Assembly (NCBI GenBank): GCA_964510525.1
Contig: CAZECE010000030.1
Location: 1-20,128, forward strand
Length of the DNA: 20,128 nt
From: CAZECE01 sp964510525
GTDB taxonomy: Bacteria; Pseudomonadota; Gammaproteobacteria; Pseudomonadales; JANQJO01
Direction: 5' to 3'
The notes beneath the pieces are model-generated. The model worked only from the letters and a program-made list of their open reading frames with translations, was not told the DNA's origin and made no database searches. Both the position numbers and the translations under genes were made by a program. This document shows positions 1-8,148 of this stretch, in pieces (positions within the stretch are counted from its first letter, which is position 1; each line of letters opens with the position of its first letter).

Positions 1-1
1 A

Positions 2-1039
2 GAACTTGGCAAATCACTGCTCGCTAATGATCATTTTAAAAATGCGCAGGTTATATTGATGGGATACCTAGAAGATGAACATCTCACCATGCAATTTATG
101 GATTTGGGATTCAGTGGTTTTTTGCCAAAACCGTTAACACATGTTCGGCTATTACAACTCTCCACACTGTTAACTGGGGAAGATAACAGCATGATTAAAA
201 AAGAGATACGATCAATGAATGACCCTGAAAATTATCAACTGAATAACATACGAGTACTGCTGGTAGAAGACAACCCCATCAATCAAGAAGTCGCCCATTT
301 GATGCTTGCTGAATTGAACGTCCAGTACGATACCGCTAATAACGGCATCGAGGCCATTGAATTATTAAAACAAGCACCCGAGCTTAACTATTATTCTTTG
401 GTCTTCATGGATTGCCAAATGCCTGGTATGGATGGCTACGAAGCCACGCAACGCATCAGAGAAGGTGAAGGTGGCGAACATAATAAAGAAATCACCATCA
501 TCGCGCTTACAGCCAATGCCCTTCAAACGGATAAAGAAAAATGCCTGCAGTTGGGCATGAATGATTTTATGTCAAAACCCATCGATACCGGCGGTTTAAA
601 ATCCATGATACTCAAGTGGCTACAAAGCACGCCAAGCAATACTCGTCCGCTTCCAACCAACCCGGAAGCCCCCCCATCGTCAGAACCTGAAGACCCGTCT
701 TTAGCTATTTGGGAGGAAGAAGAAGCGTTAGCGACTTTCATCGGTAAAAGATCGTTACTGATCACCGTAATTGATACCTTCTGCGACCAGACCGCAAACC
801 ACCTGAAAGAACTGCACAAAGCCTTAGAAGAAGAAAATACGAAACAATGCATTATTTCTGCCCACACCATCAAGGGCAGCGCAGGTCAGTTAAAAGCCCC
901 CAAAGTTCAAACACTCGCCGCTCACCTCGAAACACTCGGTAAAACAGATAACTGGTTAGAATTCAAGCAAGAAATACCCGACTTAGAGGATGCCATTGCA
1001 GAGCTCACACGAGTATTTGATCGCTACAAAGCGGGATAA
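2..1039 (+). CDS. Hybrid sensor histidine kinase, 3' part (receiver end, receiver, HPt)
   Basis: This is the C-terminal part of a multidomain phosphorelay kinase. The frame is open to the left edge, so the true start and the kinase core lie outside the window; the TTG/ATG codons at 56-61 are internal. The visible order is: the end of a first receiver domain (GFLPKP, conserved Lys at 128-130); a complete receiver at about 245-620 with the acidic pair in LLVEDN, phospho-acceptor Asp in MDCQMPGMDG (410-412), Thr in ALTAN and Lys in MSKP (575-577); a Pro/Glu-rich linker; and a histidine phosphotransfer domain at about 725-1025 with the active His in AHTIKGSAG (863-865). Phosphate should pass from receiver to HPt and on to an unseen response regulator. 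The domain order is BarA/GacS-like, but the sensor part and therefore the signal cannot be judged. It ends 93 nt before ispB, which has its own promoter candidate. Confidence 0.9.
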   Translation, partial: ELGKSLLANDHFKNAQVILMGYLEDEHLTMQFMDLGFSGFLPKPLTHVRLLQLSTLLTGEDNSMIKKEIRSMNDPENYQLNNIRVLLVEDNPINQEVAHLMLAELNVQYDTANNGIEAIELLKQAPELNYYSLVFMDCQMPGMDGYEATQRIREGEGGEHNKEITIIALTANALQTDKEKCLQLGMNDFMSKPIDTGGLKSMILKWLQSTPSNTRPLPTNPEAPPSSEPEDPSLAIWEEEEALATFIGKRSLLITVIDTFCDQTANHLKELHKALEEENTKQCIISAHTIKGSAGQLKAPKVQTLAAHLETLGKTDNWLEFKQEIPDLEDAIAELTRVFDRYKAG

Positions 1040-1073
1040 AGGGACTACATCATTCCCCAAAGGGGGCTTATGC

Positions 1074-1102
1074 TTGACAGCACTGAATCCCGCCCATAGC
1101 AT
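1074..1102 (+). promoter_or_regulatory. Sigma-70 promoter candidate for ispB
   Basis: A perfect -35 hexamer TTGACA (1074-1079) is followed by exactly 17 nt and then TAGCAT (1097-1102, four of six matches to the -10 consensus). Transcription would start near 1109, about 24 nt before the ispB start codon. It was found by reading the sequence; activity is inferred. Confidence 0.6.
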
Positions 1103-1132
1103 GCGTTCATTTAATCGCTTTCGGTAACATAC

Positions 1133-2137
1133 ATGTCTGCAGTGGCCATTCAGCCGGACCAGTCTCTGTCATTTGAGCACATTCTTTCTCCAGTTGCGCC
1201 CTCCTTTCATCGCCTGGAACAACGCATCGCGCAAGAACTCAGCTCACAAGTCCCTCTGATTGAACAAGTGGCACAATACACCATTAGCAGTGGAGGTAAG
1301 CGTCTGCGCCCTTTACTCACCCTACTCTCAGCACAAGCATGCGGCTATTCTTCTGGACCGGATCACGAGACGATGGCGATCATTGTTGAGTTTTTACACA
1401 CAGCCAGTTTGCTGCACGATGATGTCGTGGATGAATCCCCTCTGCGACGCGGGCGAGCCAGCGCCCACAGCAAATGGGGGCATGCCACCAGCGTATTGGT
1501 TGGTGACTTCATTTATGCCAGAGCTTTTCAAATGTTGGTCGATCTAAAAAATCTCGACCTCCAAAGCACCGTCGCCAATGCCATAAAAACCATCACCGAA
1601 GGCGAGATTTTTCAGCTGCTAAACAAAGGCAACAGCCGCATATCGGAAGAGGATTACTTTCAAATCATTCACGGCAAAACGGCCGCCATGTTTCTCGCTG
1701 CAGCCAAATCAGGTGCCCAAATCGCCAACGCAGACCAAGCAACACAAAATGCACTGGCGCAATACGCCAATCACCTAGGATGCGCATTTCAAATCATCGA
1801 TGACTTGCTGGACTACACCGGAGAGCTGGACACGCTGGGCAAAGAGCTCGGAGAAGATCTGGCCGAAGGCAAGGTCACTCTGCCGTTAATTTACGCCTTA
1901 AAACTGGGCTCAAACGCCGAACAAACATTAATACAAAAAGCCATCGAATCAGGAGAAATTGGTGAGCTAGAACCCTTTGTCTTAGCTCTCGAGCGCTCAG
2001 GCGCTTTAAAGGCCACTCGAGAGCGCGCGTTACAAATAGCAAATAAGGCAACGGCTTCATTAGATCCATTACCCAATACAGAAGCCAAACACGCCTTAAA
2101 GAAACTGGTAACCTTTTCCATTCAACGTCACCAATAA
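1133..2137 (+). CDS. ispB: Octaprenyl diphosphate synthase (long-chain polyprenyl synthase)
   Basis: This trans-polyprenyl diphosphate synthase adds isopentenyl units to farnesyl diphosphate to make the side chain of ubiquinone and menaquinone. At 334 aa it is close to the family length (E. coli IspB is about 323). It shows GGKRLRP (residues 54-60), the first Asp-rich motif HDDVVDESPLRRGR (Asp96, Asp97, Asp100), GDFIYARAFQM, and the second Asp-rich motif DDLLD (Asp223, Asp224, Asp227) followed by GKELGEDLAEGK. The N-terminal ~15 residues are longer than usual, but no better start is visible; the Shine-Dalgarno is weak (GGTAA at 1123). The chain length made (C40 or C45) cannot be read from the sequence with certainty. 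The cytochrome gene follows 43 nt downstream, so co-transcription is likely. In related bacteria ispB is usually divergent from rplU; here it is not. Confidence 0.95.
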   Translation: MSAVAIQPDQSLSFEHILSPVAPSFHRLEQRIAQELSSQVPLIEQVAQYTISSGGKRLRPLLTLLSAQACGYSSGPDHETMAIIVEFLHTASLLHDDVVDESPLRRGRASAHSKWGHATSVLVGDFIYARAFQMLVDLKNLDLQSTVANAIKTITEGEIFQLLNKGNSRISEEDYFQIIHGKTAAMFLAAAKSGAQIANADQATQNALAQYANHLGCAFQIIDDLLDYTGELDTLGKELGEDLAEGKVTLPLIYALKLGSNAEQTLIQKAIESGEIGELEPFVLALERSGALKATRERALQIANKATASLDPLPNTEAKHALKKLVTFSIQRHQ

Positions 2138-2180
2138 ATCATCTTTTTACCCAGCTTTTCACCCAACAGGGGGCCTTGTC

Positions 2181-2705
2181 ATGATGCAACTGAAACACCA
2201 CCTTTCATGCTTCAAAATTGCGACCATCCTCATCAGCACCCTCGCTCTCCAAAGTTGCTGCATGCGCCTCTCACAAGATTCCAATAGCCCCTGTGGCGCC
2301 ACGCCTAATGAGCTGACACTCTTCCAAGACATGGCCACAATGGCGCCCAACCTAAACCAACGTAAAACCGCAGAACTGTCGCAAGCGATCAAAGAAGGTG
2401 AAACCTTATTCACTGGCCTGTGCAGCAGATGCCATGTTTACACGCGCTCATCCACCTGGGCACGAGAAATTTTACAAGCCCAAGACCCGCAAGCGCCGAT
2501 TCCTCCCGAGCTGACCAGTCAGAGATTCCAAAAACGTTTCTCAGAAGAGTACTTAAAAGCCACAATCGAATACGGCATTCACAAACCCTTCTCCGCACAC
2601 TCGATGCCGTCATGGAAAGGCGTCTTGAATGACAACGACATTCGGAACCTAGTCGCCTACATCATCCATATCGGCGCCCCCGCCCCAATGGACGAAGCAC
2701 AATAG
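2181..2705 (+). CDS. Small monohaem c-type cytochrome, probably exported
   Basis: This 174-aa protein has a hydrophobic N-terminal segment (residues 12-25) ending in LALQSC, which could be a lipoprotein signal with Cys26 as the lipidated residue, or a simple signal peptide. The single haem-binding motif CSRCH is at 81-85. The probable axial Met is Met142 in HSMPSWKG, followed by a C-terminal helix (DNDIRNLVAYII) typical of class I cytochrome c. It would carry electrons in the periplasm; the partner is unknown. A good ribosome-binding site (AGGGGG, 2168-2173) lies 7 nt before the first of two adjacent ATGs (2181, 2184). From memory, a probable cytochrome c gene also lies just downstream of ispB in Pseudomonas, so the pair looks ancestral. 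Haem attachment is well supported; lipidation is not. Confidence 0.85.
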   Translation: MMQLKHHLSCFKIATILISTLALQSCCMRLSQDSNSPCGATPNELTLFQDMATMAPNLNQRKTAELSQAIKEGETLFTGLCSRCHVYTRSSTWAREILQAQDPQAPIPPELTSQRFQKRFSEEYLKATIEYGIHKPFSAHSMPSWKGVLNDNDIRNLVAYIIHIGAPAPMDEAQ

Positions 2706-2755
2706 AGCATGTGATTATGTGTTAGACTCACGCATCGAATTAACTGGTACGGATA

Positions 2756-2832
2756 CGGAGCGTAGCTCAGCCTGGTAGAGCACTGCCTTCGGGAGGCAGG
2801 GGTCGGAGGTTCAAATCCTCTCGCTCCGACCA
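2756..2832 (+). tRNA. tRNA-Pro (anticodon CGG)
   Basis: A 77-nt cloverleaf starts at CGGAGCG (2756-2762), which pairs with CGCTCCG (2822-2828), followed by A and an encoded CCA end (2830-2832). The D arm is AGCTCAGCCTGGTAGAGC. The anticodon arm CTGCC-TTCGGGA-GGCAG places CGG at positions 34-36, reading CCG. The T arm is GGAGG-TTCAAAT-CCTCT. It closely resembles E. coli proK. There is no clear terminator or strong promoter next to it. Confidence 0.96.
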
Positions 2833-2938
2833 AGTTAATGGGATACATACTCACTCAGTCTTCAAAATACTGCCGAACCTGCATATGACCTGCAAGAAAC
2901 TGAATTGTAGGCAACAAGAAGTCTGGGCTAGTTAATTT

Positions 2939-5770
2939 TCAGAACTCCTCAACCGCAGATAACCCCATCGGCAACTGCTCACCTAACAAATGCTGCATCT
3001 GCTTATCCAAGCCTGCTTCCTCACCCGCCAACAAGGCAACCCAGCTAAGCGGGGCTTTGCTCACCAAGAGCTTTTCCTGAACGACTTTCGTTAAAGCACC
3101 CTCACCCCCTTGCACCATCATCACAGACGCTAATCCCATTGACTGAAACTTACGCCAGTTAAACGTTAATAAGGTCTCAATCCAGGGAGAAACCGCCGCA
3201 TCCGACAAAGGCTCACCCAACAGCAGTTCACGCGCCCCCAGCCGGCCCAATGCCCACACCATGGCATCCATTAAATTCGGCTGCTTTTTTAAATTCGCGA
3301 CCAATGAATCACCCAAACGCTGCCGCTCGTCAGTCGCGATAGCTTCCAAACTGGCCACAAATCGCAACAACTCATCAAAACCCATACTTTGACGCTCTTG
3401 TAGTAACTTGCGCGACTGCCAGGATTTCTCGGTTAACCAAGGTCGCACCGATTCATAACATGCCAACTGACATTCGGTTGGCAAGCCAGCAGCAATACGC
3501 CGCCAGAACGCCCACCAAGCTCGCCAGTTTTCCATCACCTTACGGTGCTGAACACCCTCTTTAAACAAAGGCCACAACACCTCAATACGTTGCGGATCTT
3601 GCAAAGCCCCTAAACCTGGACGTAAACACCAGCCCAATAATTGCAACCAAACCCGCTCATGCGCAGGACTTTTAAAACGCGACTTTTTAATCTCAATCAG
3701 TACATCCGCCCAATACCGCAATTGGGCCAACGACCAATGTTGCCACTCGCCATGTTCAGCCTCTAAAGTGACGCGCAGTTTTTTTACCGCTTTTTCATCC
3801 CGACCAAACAACAAAGCGCGTAACATCTCGGCACCCGCTTCGGCCTCGGCACTGTGACTTACAGCATCAGCTTGCGTGTTTTCAAACTCAAATTGCCAGT
3901 GATGCTGCTCAGGATCGTCTACCGACAAGCACCGCACTTGAATCAAGCCCAACTCGTTGATCTTCGCTTCTACAAATACCTCAACCGCCCCTTGAGCCAA
4001 CTCCTGAGTGAGATCAACGGTTAGCATCGGCAACACATGACAATGCGCCAAATCCAATGACACCAACGCCCCAAGATCGCTGGTCAATCGTTCACTGGCC
4101 CACAGTTTAAAACACACTCGTTGCCCTAGATTCAATTGAAACACGCGATTCTCTAATCGATACCAACGCTCGGCCTCACTGCCTTTGGGCAACAAGCAAA
4201 CCGCTTTGGGTTGACTCTCCGAGGTCTCAAGTTGCAAACAATAACTGCGCGGCGTGTTCGCTTTGATCGAACGAATGACACTAGGATTCTGCTCCAAACG
4301 TTCTTGGTGCTGAATGCATTGCCAAGCCACGGCACCATACGCGACTGCGTGCGCCACTGAGGCTTCCTGATCGGTTTGCTCATGTAGCCCAGCTTGCCCT
4401 AATACCTTAGGCTCGACACCAAACCAGTGACGCAATTGCTCTAACAAGCGCTGCTGAATCAGCGGGCTTTGCATCACGCCGCCATTAAACACGATGGCAT
4501 CAATTCCTTGGTCGTTGAGATCACACTCAACTGCCCCCTGTGCCCGTAAAAATGCGGCCAAGTGACGAGTAATAGCTGGGTCTGCTTCGTAGGGTAAACC
4601 TGGTGTGATTAACGCGCTATCGGAAACTTGGACCGGGTCCTCCCAGCCCACCAGGGGGAAAAAACCATCGAGTAAAGTTTGTTGAATATCCGATGTAGCC
4701 CAATCGTAATGCCAGGTATTGCCCAACAACTGAGAGCCGACCTGCACCACACTGGCTCTTAATGTTTCGGGAATTTTTTGCGCACCGTCGATCAAGTGAT
4801 TAGACAATGCCGCCTCTTTTAACCGCCGACACTCTAACAACAGTCGATTTTGTACTGACCGAGGCCAACGACGACGTCCCGACTTCGATTGTTTATATAC
4901 CCGTTGCAACGCCGCTACGAGCAAGTGATCCATGTTATCACCGCCCAGCATTAAATGTTGCCCCACCGCCACCCGCTCTAACTGGGGTGCAGCTTGATCT
5001 GCATCAGCCGAAACCCGCACCAAACTGAAATCCGTGGTTCCCCCACCGACATCACAGACCAAAATCGTGCGCACATTCGCTAAATGCGTTTGAATCTCCG
5101 CTCGATGGTGCCAAACCCAGTGATAAAACGCCGCCTGCGGTTCTTCCAACAGGTTGATTTTACCCTCCACTCCCAAACCAGCCTGATGAATCGCAGCCAA
5201 GGTTTGCTGTCGGGCTTGCTGATCAAACGACGCCGGCAGTGTCACCACCACCTGCTGATGCTCTAACAACGCCTCAGGATGCGCTTGGTTCCAAGCCAGC
5301 CTTAAATACGACAAATAAGAAGCACAAGCGGCTACTGGGGAAATTCGCTGCACATCGGGCGCCGCCGCTTGCGGTAACCGCTCGGCGTTGGCATCCAACC
5401 CCGCCACCGACAACCAACTCTTAGCAGACGCAACCAAGCGACCCAGCGTTTGGCTGCCCAAATCCAACGCCCAATCACCCCACACAATGGGCCGCCTGTT
5501 TTCGTAGAGAGTTTCAATGGCAGGAAAAATAGCTGGCAACGAGGCATCGACCTCAGCAAGATGGTATTGCACGGAAGGTAAATAAGGTCGGCTCTGTTGT
5601 TGCTCAGCACCAACCCATTGCGGCACTGAAAATACTTGAATATCAGGCGTTAACGCCTGTTGGTCGGCATAAGCCAACACCGTATGAGTCGTACCAAGAT
5701 CAATTCCAATCCAATATTGCGAAGGCGTTTGAGACATACGCTTAGTCGAGTACGGGTTCTGCTCGAACAT
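2939..5770 (-). CDS. Large Hsp70-family ATPase with DUF3731-type C-terminal region
   Basis: This 943-aa protein has an Hsp70/actin-type ATPase domain at about residues 19-490: GIDLGTTHT (22-30), Lys117 in ASAKSWL at the position of the DnaK catalytic Lys, Glu210 in EEPQAA, the phosphate-2 motif CDVGGGTTDFS (239-249), and the adenosine motif FNGGVMQSP (428-436). A beta-rich stretch (about 500-635) resembles an Hsp70 substrate domain in outline but lacks the usual linker. It is followed by a ~300-residue helical region (about 640-943) with a Trp-rich patch (NWRAWWAFW, 748-756) and WALGRLGARE (839-848), as in DUF3731. That region replaces the DnaK lid. The long ATG start overlaps the upstream gene by 29 nt; Met12 (5735-5737), 4 nt after the upstream stop, fits the paralogue's N-terminus better and may be the real start. 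It is the last gene of the operon. Client and function are unknown. Confidence 0.9.
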   Translation of the reverse strand: MFEQNPYSTKRMSQTPSQYWIGIDLGTTHTVLAYADQQALTPDIQVFSVPQWVGAEQQQSRPYLPSVQYHLAEVDASLPAIFPAIETLYENRRPIVWGDWALDLGSQTLGRLVASAKSWLSVAGLDANAERLPQAAAPDVQRISPVAACASYLSYLRLAWNQAHPEALLEHQQVVVTLPASFDQQARQQTLAAIHQAGLGVEGKINLLEEPQAAFYHWVWHHRAEIQTHLANVRTILVCDVGGGTTDFSLVRVSADADQAAPQLERVAVGQHLMLGGDNMDHLLVAALQRVYKQSKSGRRRWPRSVQNRLLLECRRLKEAALSNHLIDGAQKIPETLRASVVQVGSQLLGNTWHYDWATSDIQQTLLDGFFPLVGWEDPVQVSDSALITPGLPYEADPAITRHLAAFLRAQGAVECDLNDQGIDAIVFNGGVMQSPLIQQRLLEQLRHWFGVEPKVLGQAGLHEQTDQEASVAHAVAYGAVAWQCIQHQERLEQNPSVIRSIKANTPRSYCLQLETSESQPKAVCLLPKGSEAERWYRLENRVFQLNLGQRVCFKLWASERLTSDLGALVSLDLAHCHVLPMLTVDLTQELAQGAVEVFVEAKINELGLIQVRCLSVDDPEQHHWQFEFENTQADAVSHSAEAEAGAEMLRALLFGRDEKAVKKLRVTLEAEHGEWQHWSLAQLRYWADVLIEIKKSRFKSPAHERVWLQLLGWCLRPGLGALQDPQRIEVLWPLFKEGVQHRKVMENWRAWWAFWRRIAAGLPTECQLACYESVRPWLTEKSWQSRKLLQERQSMGFDELLRFVASLEAIATDERQRLGDSLVANLKKQPNLMDAMVWALGRLGARELLLGEPLSDAAVSPWIETLLTFNWRKFQSMGLASVMMVQGGEGALTKVVQEKLLVSKAPLSWVALLAGEEAGLDKQMQHLLGEQLPMGLSAVEEF

Positions 5771-7544
5771 TCAAACTGACTCGCCATCGTTGCGGCTCAT
5801 CTGATGCTTCTGAAGATGCCGCTTGGTCAGCTGGCAAGGCTTCAATCTCGAGCGTACCAATCTCGGTGACTCGAGTCATCAGCTGCACGGGAATGTGATC
5901 CGCCGATTCGGCGGTAAGATTGACTTCGATATCAGGCAATACCTGCAATTCCTCGGTATCGTCCTCATCCAACAGGTCGCCAATTTGATCCTCAGCGCGA
6001 ATCCCGCTGCCAAAAAAACGGAAACGAGCCGGTTGGCCCACTTTCAGATGAAAGGTTTTCGGCACCAACACCGCCGGGCTGCCTTCTTCCAACCCGGAAG
6101 ACACGACACACAACGCCTCTAATGGCGCCGGCATACCAGGCACCGCTGGCCGCGCCGCCTCAATACCCACGTAATAACTGTGCGCCACACCACCTCGAAT
6201 CCTGACCCCGTTTTGGGCTTTTACGAACCGATAATAAGCCGCCCCCAAACTCACTGCCGCATCCAAATCACCACCAGATAACGGCTCGACTGACGCTTGA
6301 ATTTCAGTATCAGCCCAGGCATTCAACACCGACATCAAACGCTGACAAAACGGCTGCGCTTTAAAAACGCCACCGTTAAACAACACCTTGTTCGGAAAAG
6401 GTCTGTCTTGTAAAAAGGACGCCAAATGGCGGGTCACCGCCGCGTCTTGGGCGTAGGGTAACGCAAGGGTCGACAACGCACTGTTATTGGCCATGTCAGG
6501 TTGAGCGTCCAGAGCCACTTCCGGAAAAAAACCATCAACTAACACCGACGTCAACATCTCTTGCGTCAGTTCCGTACGCAGTGTTTTGCCCAATAACAAA
6601 GCCCCCTTGGTCGCTAATGCAATGGGAACAGACACCAAGCTCGGGTCATTCAACAGTTTTTCTTTAGCCGATCGACACAATTGCACTAATGCGGCCAGTT
6701 GGTTGGCTTTGACTTTTTTGCCTTCAGACGCCAATTTCTTTTTCACAGCATACGCCAAGGTCAAGTCCATGTTATCGCCACCCAGCAACAGGTGATCACC
6801 AACCGCCACCCGCTCCAACGACAGTTCACCGCCTTCATCATGCACCGTGATCAGAGAAAAATCCGTGGTACCACCGCCCATATCAACAACCAGCACGGTA
6901 TCGCCAACCGTCAGTGCCTCACGCCAATTGAGGGTGTTGTACAACCATTGATAAAGAGCGGCCTGAGGTTCTTCCAATAACATCAAATCAGCAAACCCTA
7001 ACGCAGTGGCTATCTCCGCCACACGGCTGCGCGCTTGCGGATCAAACGAAGCCGGTATCGTGATGGTCAAGGCTTGTTGTGCCAGCGGCGCACCTGGAAA
7101 CTGGTATTGCCATACGTCAGCGAGGTAACGCAACAAGCGTTCAATGACTTGATCTGGTGTCAGGCGAATCACATCCGTCATATCGCCTTGTGGTAACTGT
7201 ACCGACGCCATACCGCCACAGGATAACCAGCTTTTAGCACTGGCAATCAAACGATCTGGCGTTTGCTCCCCTAAAGATCGCGCAAAATCACCCACCAAAA
7301 AGTCTTGCGTTTCTCCCCAAGGGGTTTGCAACGCCGACGCATCCAACTCACTGGAATGAAATTGGTACAAAAAAGAAGGCAACTGAGATTTTTCCGCCCA
7401 AGCATTCAAACCAACCCACTGCGGGATGGGCAATACCTTCAGCTCGGGCTCACCGGATTTGGCGCCATCAACTGGAATCTCGGAATATGACAACAGGCAA
7501 TGCGTGGTCCCCAGGTCAATACCGACGTAATAAGTAGCCGTCAC
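5742..7544 (-). CDS. Lidless Hsp70-family ATPase
   Basis: This 600-aa Hsp70 relative contains GIDLGTTHC (8-16), ASAKSWL with Lys104 at the catalytic Lys position, LLEEPQAALY (Glu191 or Glu192), VDMGGGTTDFS (220-230), GGDNMD (255-260) and FNGGVF (389-394), so ATP binding and hydrolysis look intact. After the ATPase domain comes a short beta-type segment (about 440-590) ending at residue 600, with no alpha-helical lid and no DnaK-like hydrophobic linker. It is clearly a paralogue of the next gene (shared PQWVG, ASAKSWLS, LLEEPQAA and FNGGV blocks), pointing to an old tandem duplication followed by divergence. The GTG start overlaps the DUF2760 stop as GTGA, which suggests translational coupling. 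It is probably cytosolic. A link to the membrane through its DUF2760 neighbour is only inferred. Confidence 0.92.
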   Translation of the reverse strand: MTATYYVGIDLGTTHCLLSYSEIPVDGAKSGEPELKVLPIPQWVGLNAWAEKSQLPSFLYQFHSSELDASALQTPWGETQDFLVGDFARSLGEQTPDRLIASAKSWLSCGGMASVQLPQGDMTDVIRLTPDQVIERLLRYLADVWQYQFPGAPLAQQALTITIPASFDPQARSRVAEIATALGFADLMLLEEPQAALYQWLYNTLNWREALTVGDTVLVVDMGGGTTDFSLITVHDEGGELSLERVAVGDHLLLGGDNMDLTLAYAVKKKLASEGKKVKANQLAALVQLCRSAKEKLLNDPSLVSVPIALATKGALLLGKTLRTELTQEMLTSVLVDGFFPEVALDAQPDMANNSALSTLALPYAQDAAVTRHLASFLQDRPFPNKVLFNGGVFKAQPFCQRLMSVLNAWADTEIQASVEPLSGGDLDAAVSLGAAYYRFVKAQNGVRIRGGVAHSYYVGIEAARPAVPGMPAPLEALCVVSSGLEEGSPAVLVPKTFHLKVGQPARFRFFGSGIRAEDQIGDLLDEDDTEELQVLPDIEVNLTAESADHIPVQLMTRVTEIGTLEIEALPADQAASSEASDEPQRWRVSLNVRAEPVLD

Positions 7545-8137
7545 ACCTCAACCTCAGCAGGAGCGATAACAGATGCATCAAACCCAGACGTGCGCTTGGG
7601 CAGCTCAACCTTTGAAGTTTGCCATCCACGATGCAACAAGACGCCCTGAAAAGGCCCCTCGCCGGTTACCTGTCCGACCAAACGAATCTGTTGGCGATCA
7701 AACCCTTTATCAATAGACAACGAGGTTTCTTCCTCTTCTGGTCGAATCGACTCAATCGAAAAACAATCCACCAACACCTTACGCGCCCCTTGATGCACCA
7801 CCCGAGCGGTGGCCCCCACCTCTTCATCCGAAAATTCATCTAATTCTTGTTGTAAAAAATCGACCAAACGGGCCTCTTTTTGCAATAACGCCAACAATTG
7901 AACCGCCGAATCATTATTAGACGATTGATCTAATTCAACGCCAGCAGCAAGTTCAGGTGGAACCACTTCATGAGGAACAGCTCCAGTGCTCTGTATTGGC
8001 TGCGCATTCAGCTGTTTTATCAGCTTATAGAGCCGCACCCCCAAGTGCCCGCTGAGCAACAAAGCAAACACCGACATCGCAATTAAAAAAAAGTGCAGGC
8101 CATCAAACCCACCCACTAATGCATCACTACCATTCAT
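7541..8137 (-). CDS. DUF2760 family protein with one membrane helix
   Basis: This 198-aa protein has one strong hydrophobic segment at residues 14-36, flanked on the C-terminal side by basic residues (RLYKLIKQ), so a single N-terminal membrane anchor with a cytoplasmic remainder is likely. A variable linker (about 45-75) leads to the recognisable DUF2760 core: AVQLLALLQKEARLVDFLQ (78-96), the EVGATARVVHQGARK stretch (106-120) and the GPFQGVLLHRGWQ block (161-173). The family has no known function as far as I recall, but it is often encoded next to Hsp70 genes of the type that follows here. It begins 11 nt after the upstream gene's stop codon and overlaps the downstream GTG by 4 nt, so it is firmly inside the operon. 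The family call is by recalled pattern, not by a search. Confidence 0.85.
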   Translation of the reverse strand: MNGSDALVGGFDGLHFFLIAMSVFALLLSGHLGVRLYKLIKQLNAQPIQSTGAVPHEVVPPELAAGVELDQSSNNDSAVQLLALLQKEARLVDFLQQELDEFSDEEVGATARVVHQGARKVLVDCFSIESIRPEEEETSLSIDKGFDRQQIRLVGQVTGEGPFQGVLLHRGWQTSKVELPKRTSGFDASVIAPAEVEV

Positions 8138-8148
8138 GATTTATCGAC

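Noticed and set aside
1054..1066. CCCC-AAA-GGGG hairpin after the left kinase gene, as a terminator
   Set aside because: The stem is only four base pairs and no T-run follows; it overlaps the leader of the ispB promoter candidate without other support.
2657..2854. A 65-aa minus-strand frame crossing the tRNA-Pro gene, reading VGARGFEPPTPASRRQ
   Set aside because: This is the well-known spurious peptide produced by translating the antisense strand of tRNA genes; it is not a real protein.
2756..2938. tRNA-Pro as an attachment site for an integrated element containing the Hsp70 operon
   Set aside because: No integrase gene and no second copy of the tRNA 3' end was seen anywhere in the window, and the operon's base composition looks like its neighbours.
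4807..5424. Plus-strand open frames opposite the large Hsp70 gene
   Set aside because: They are short, Pro/Thr-rich, lack ribosome-binding sites and lie wholly inside a well-supported gene, so they are shadows of its codon use.
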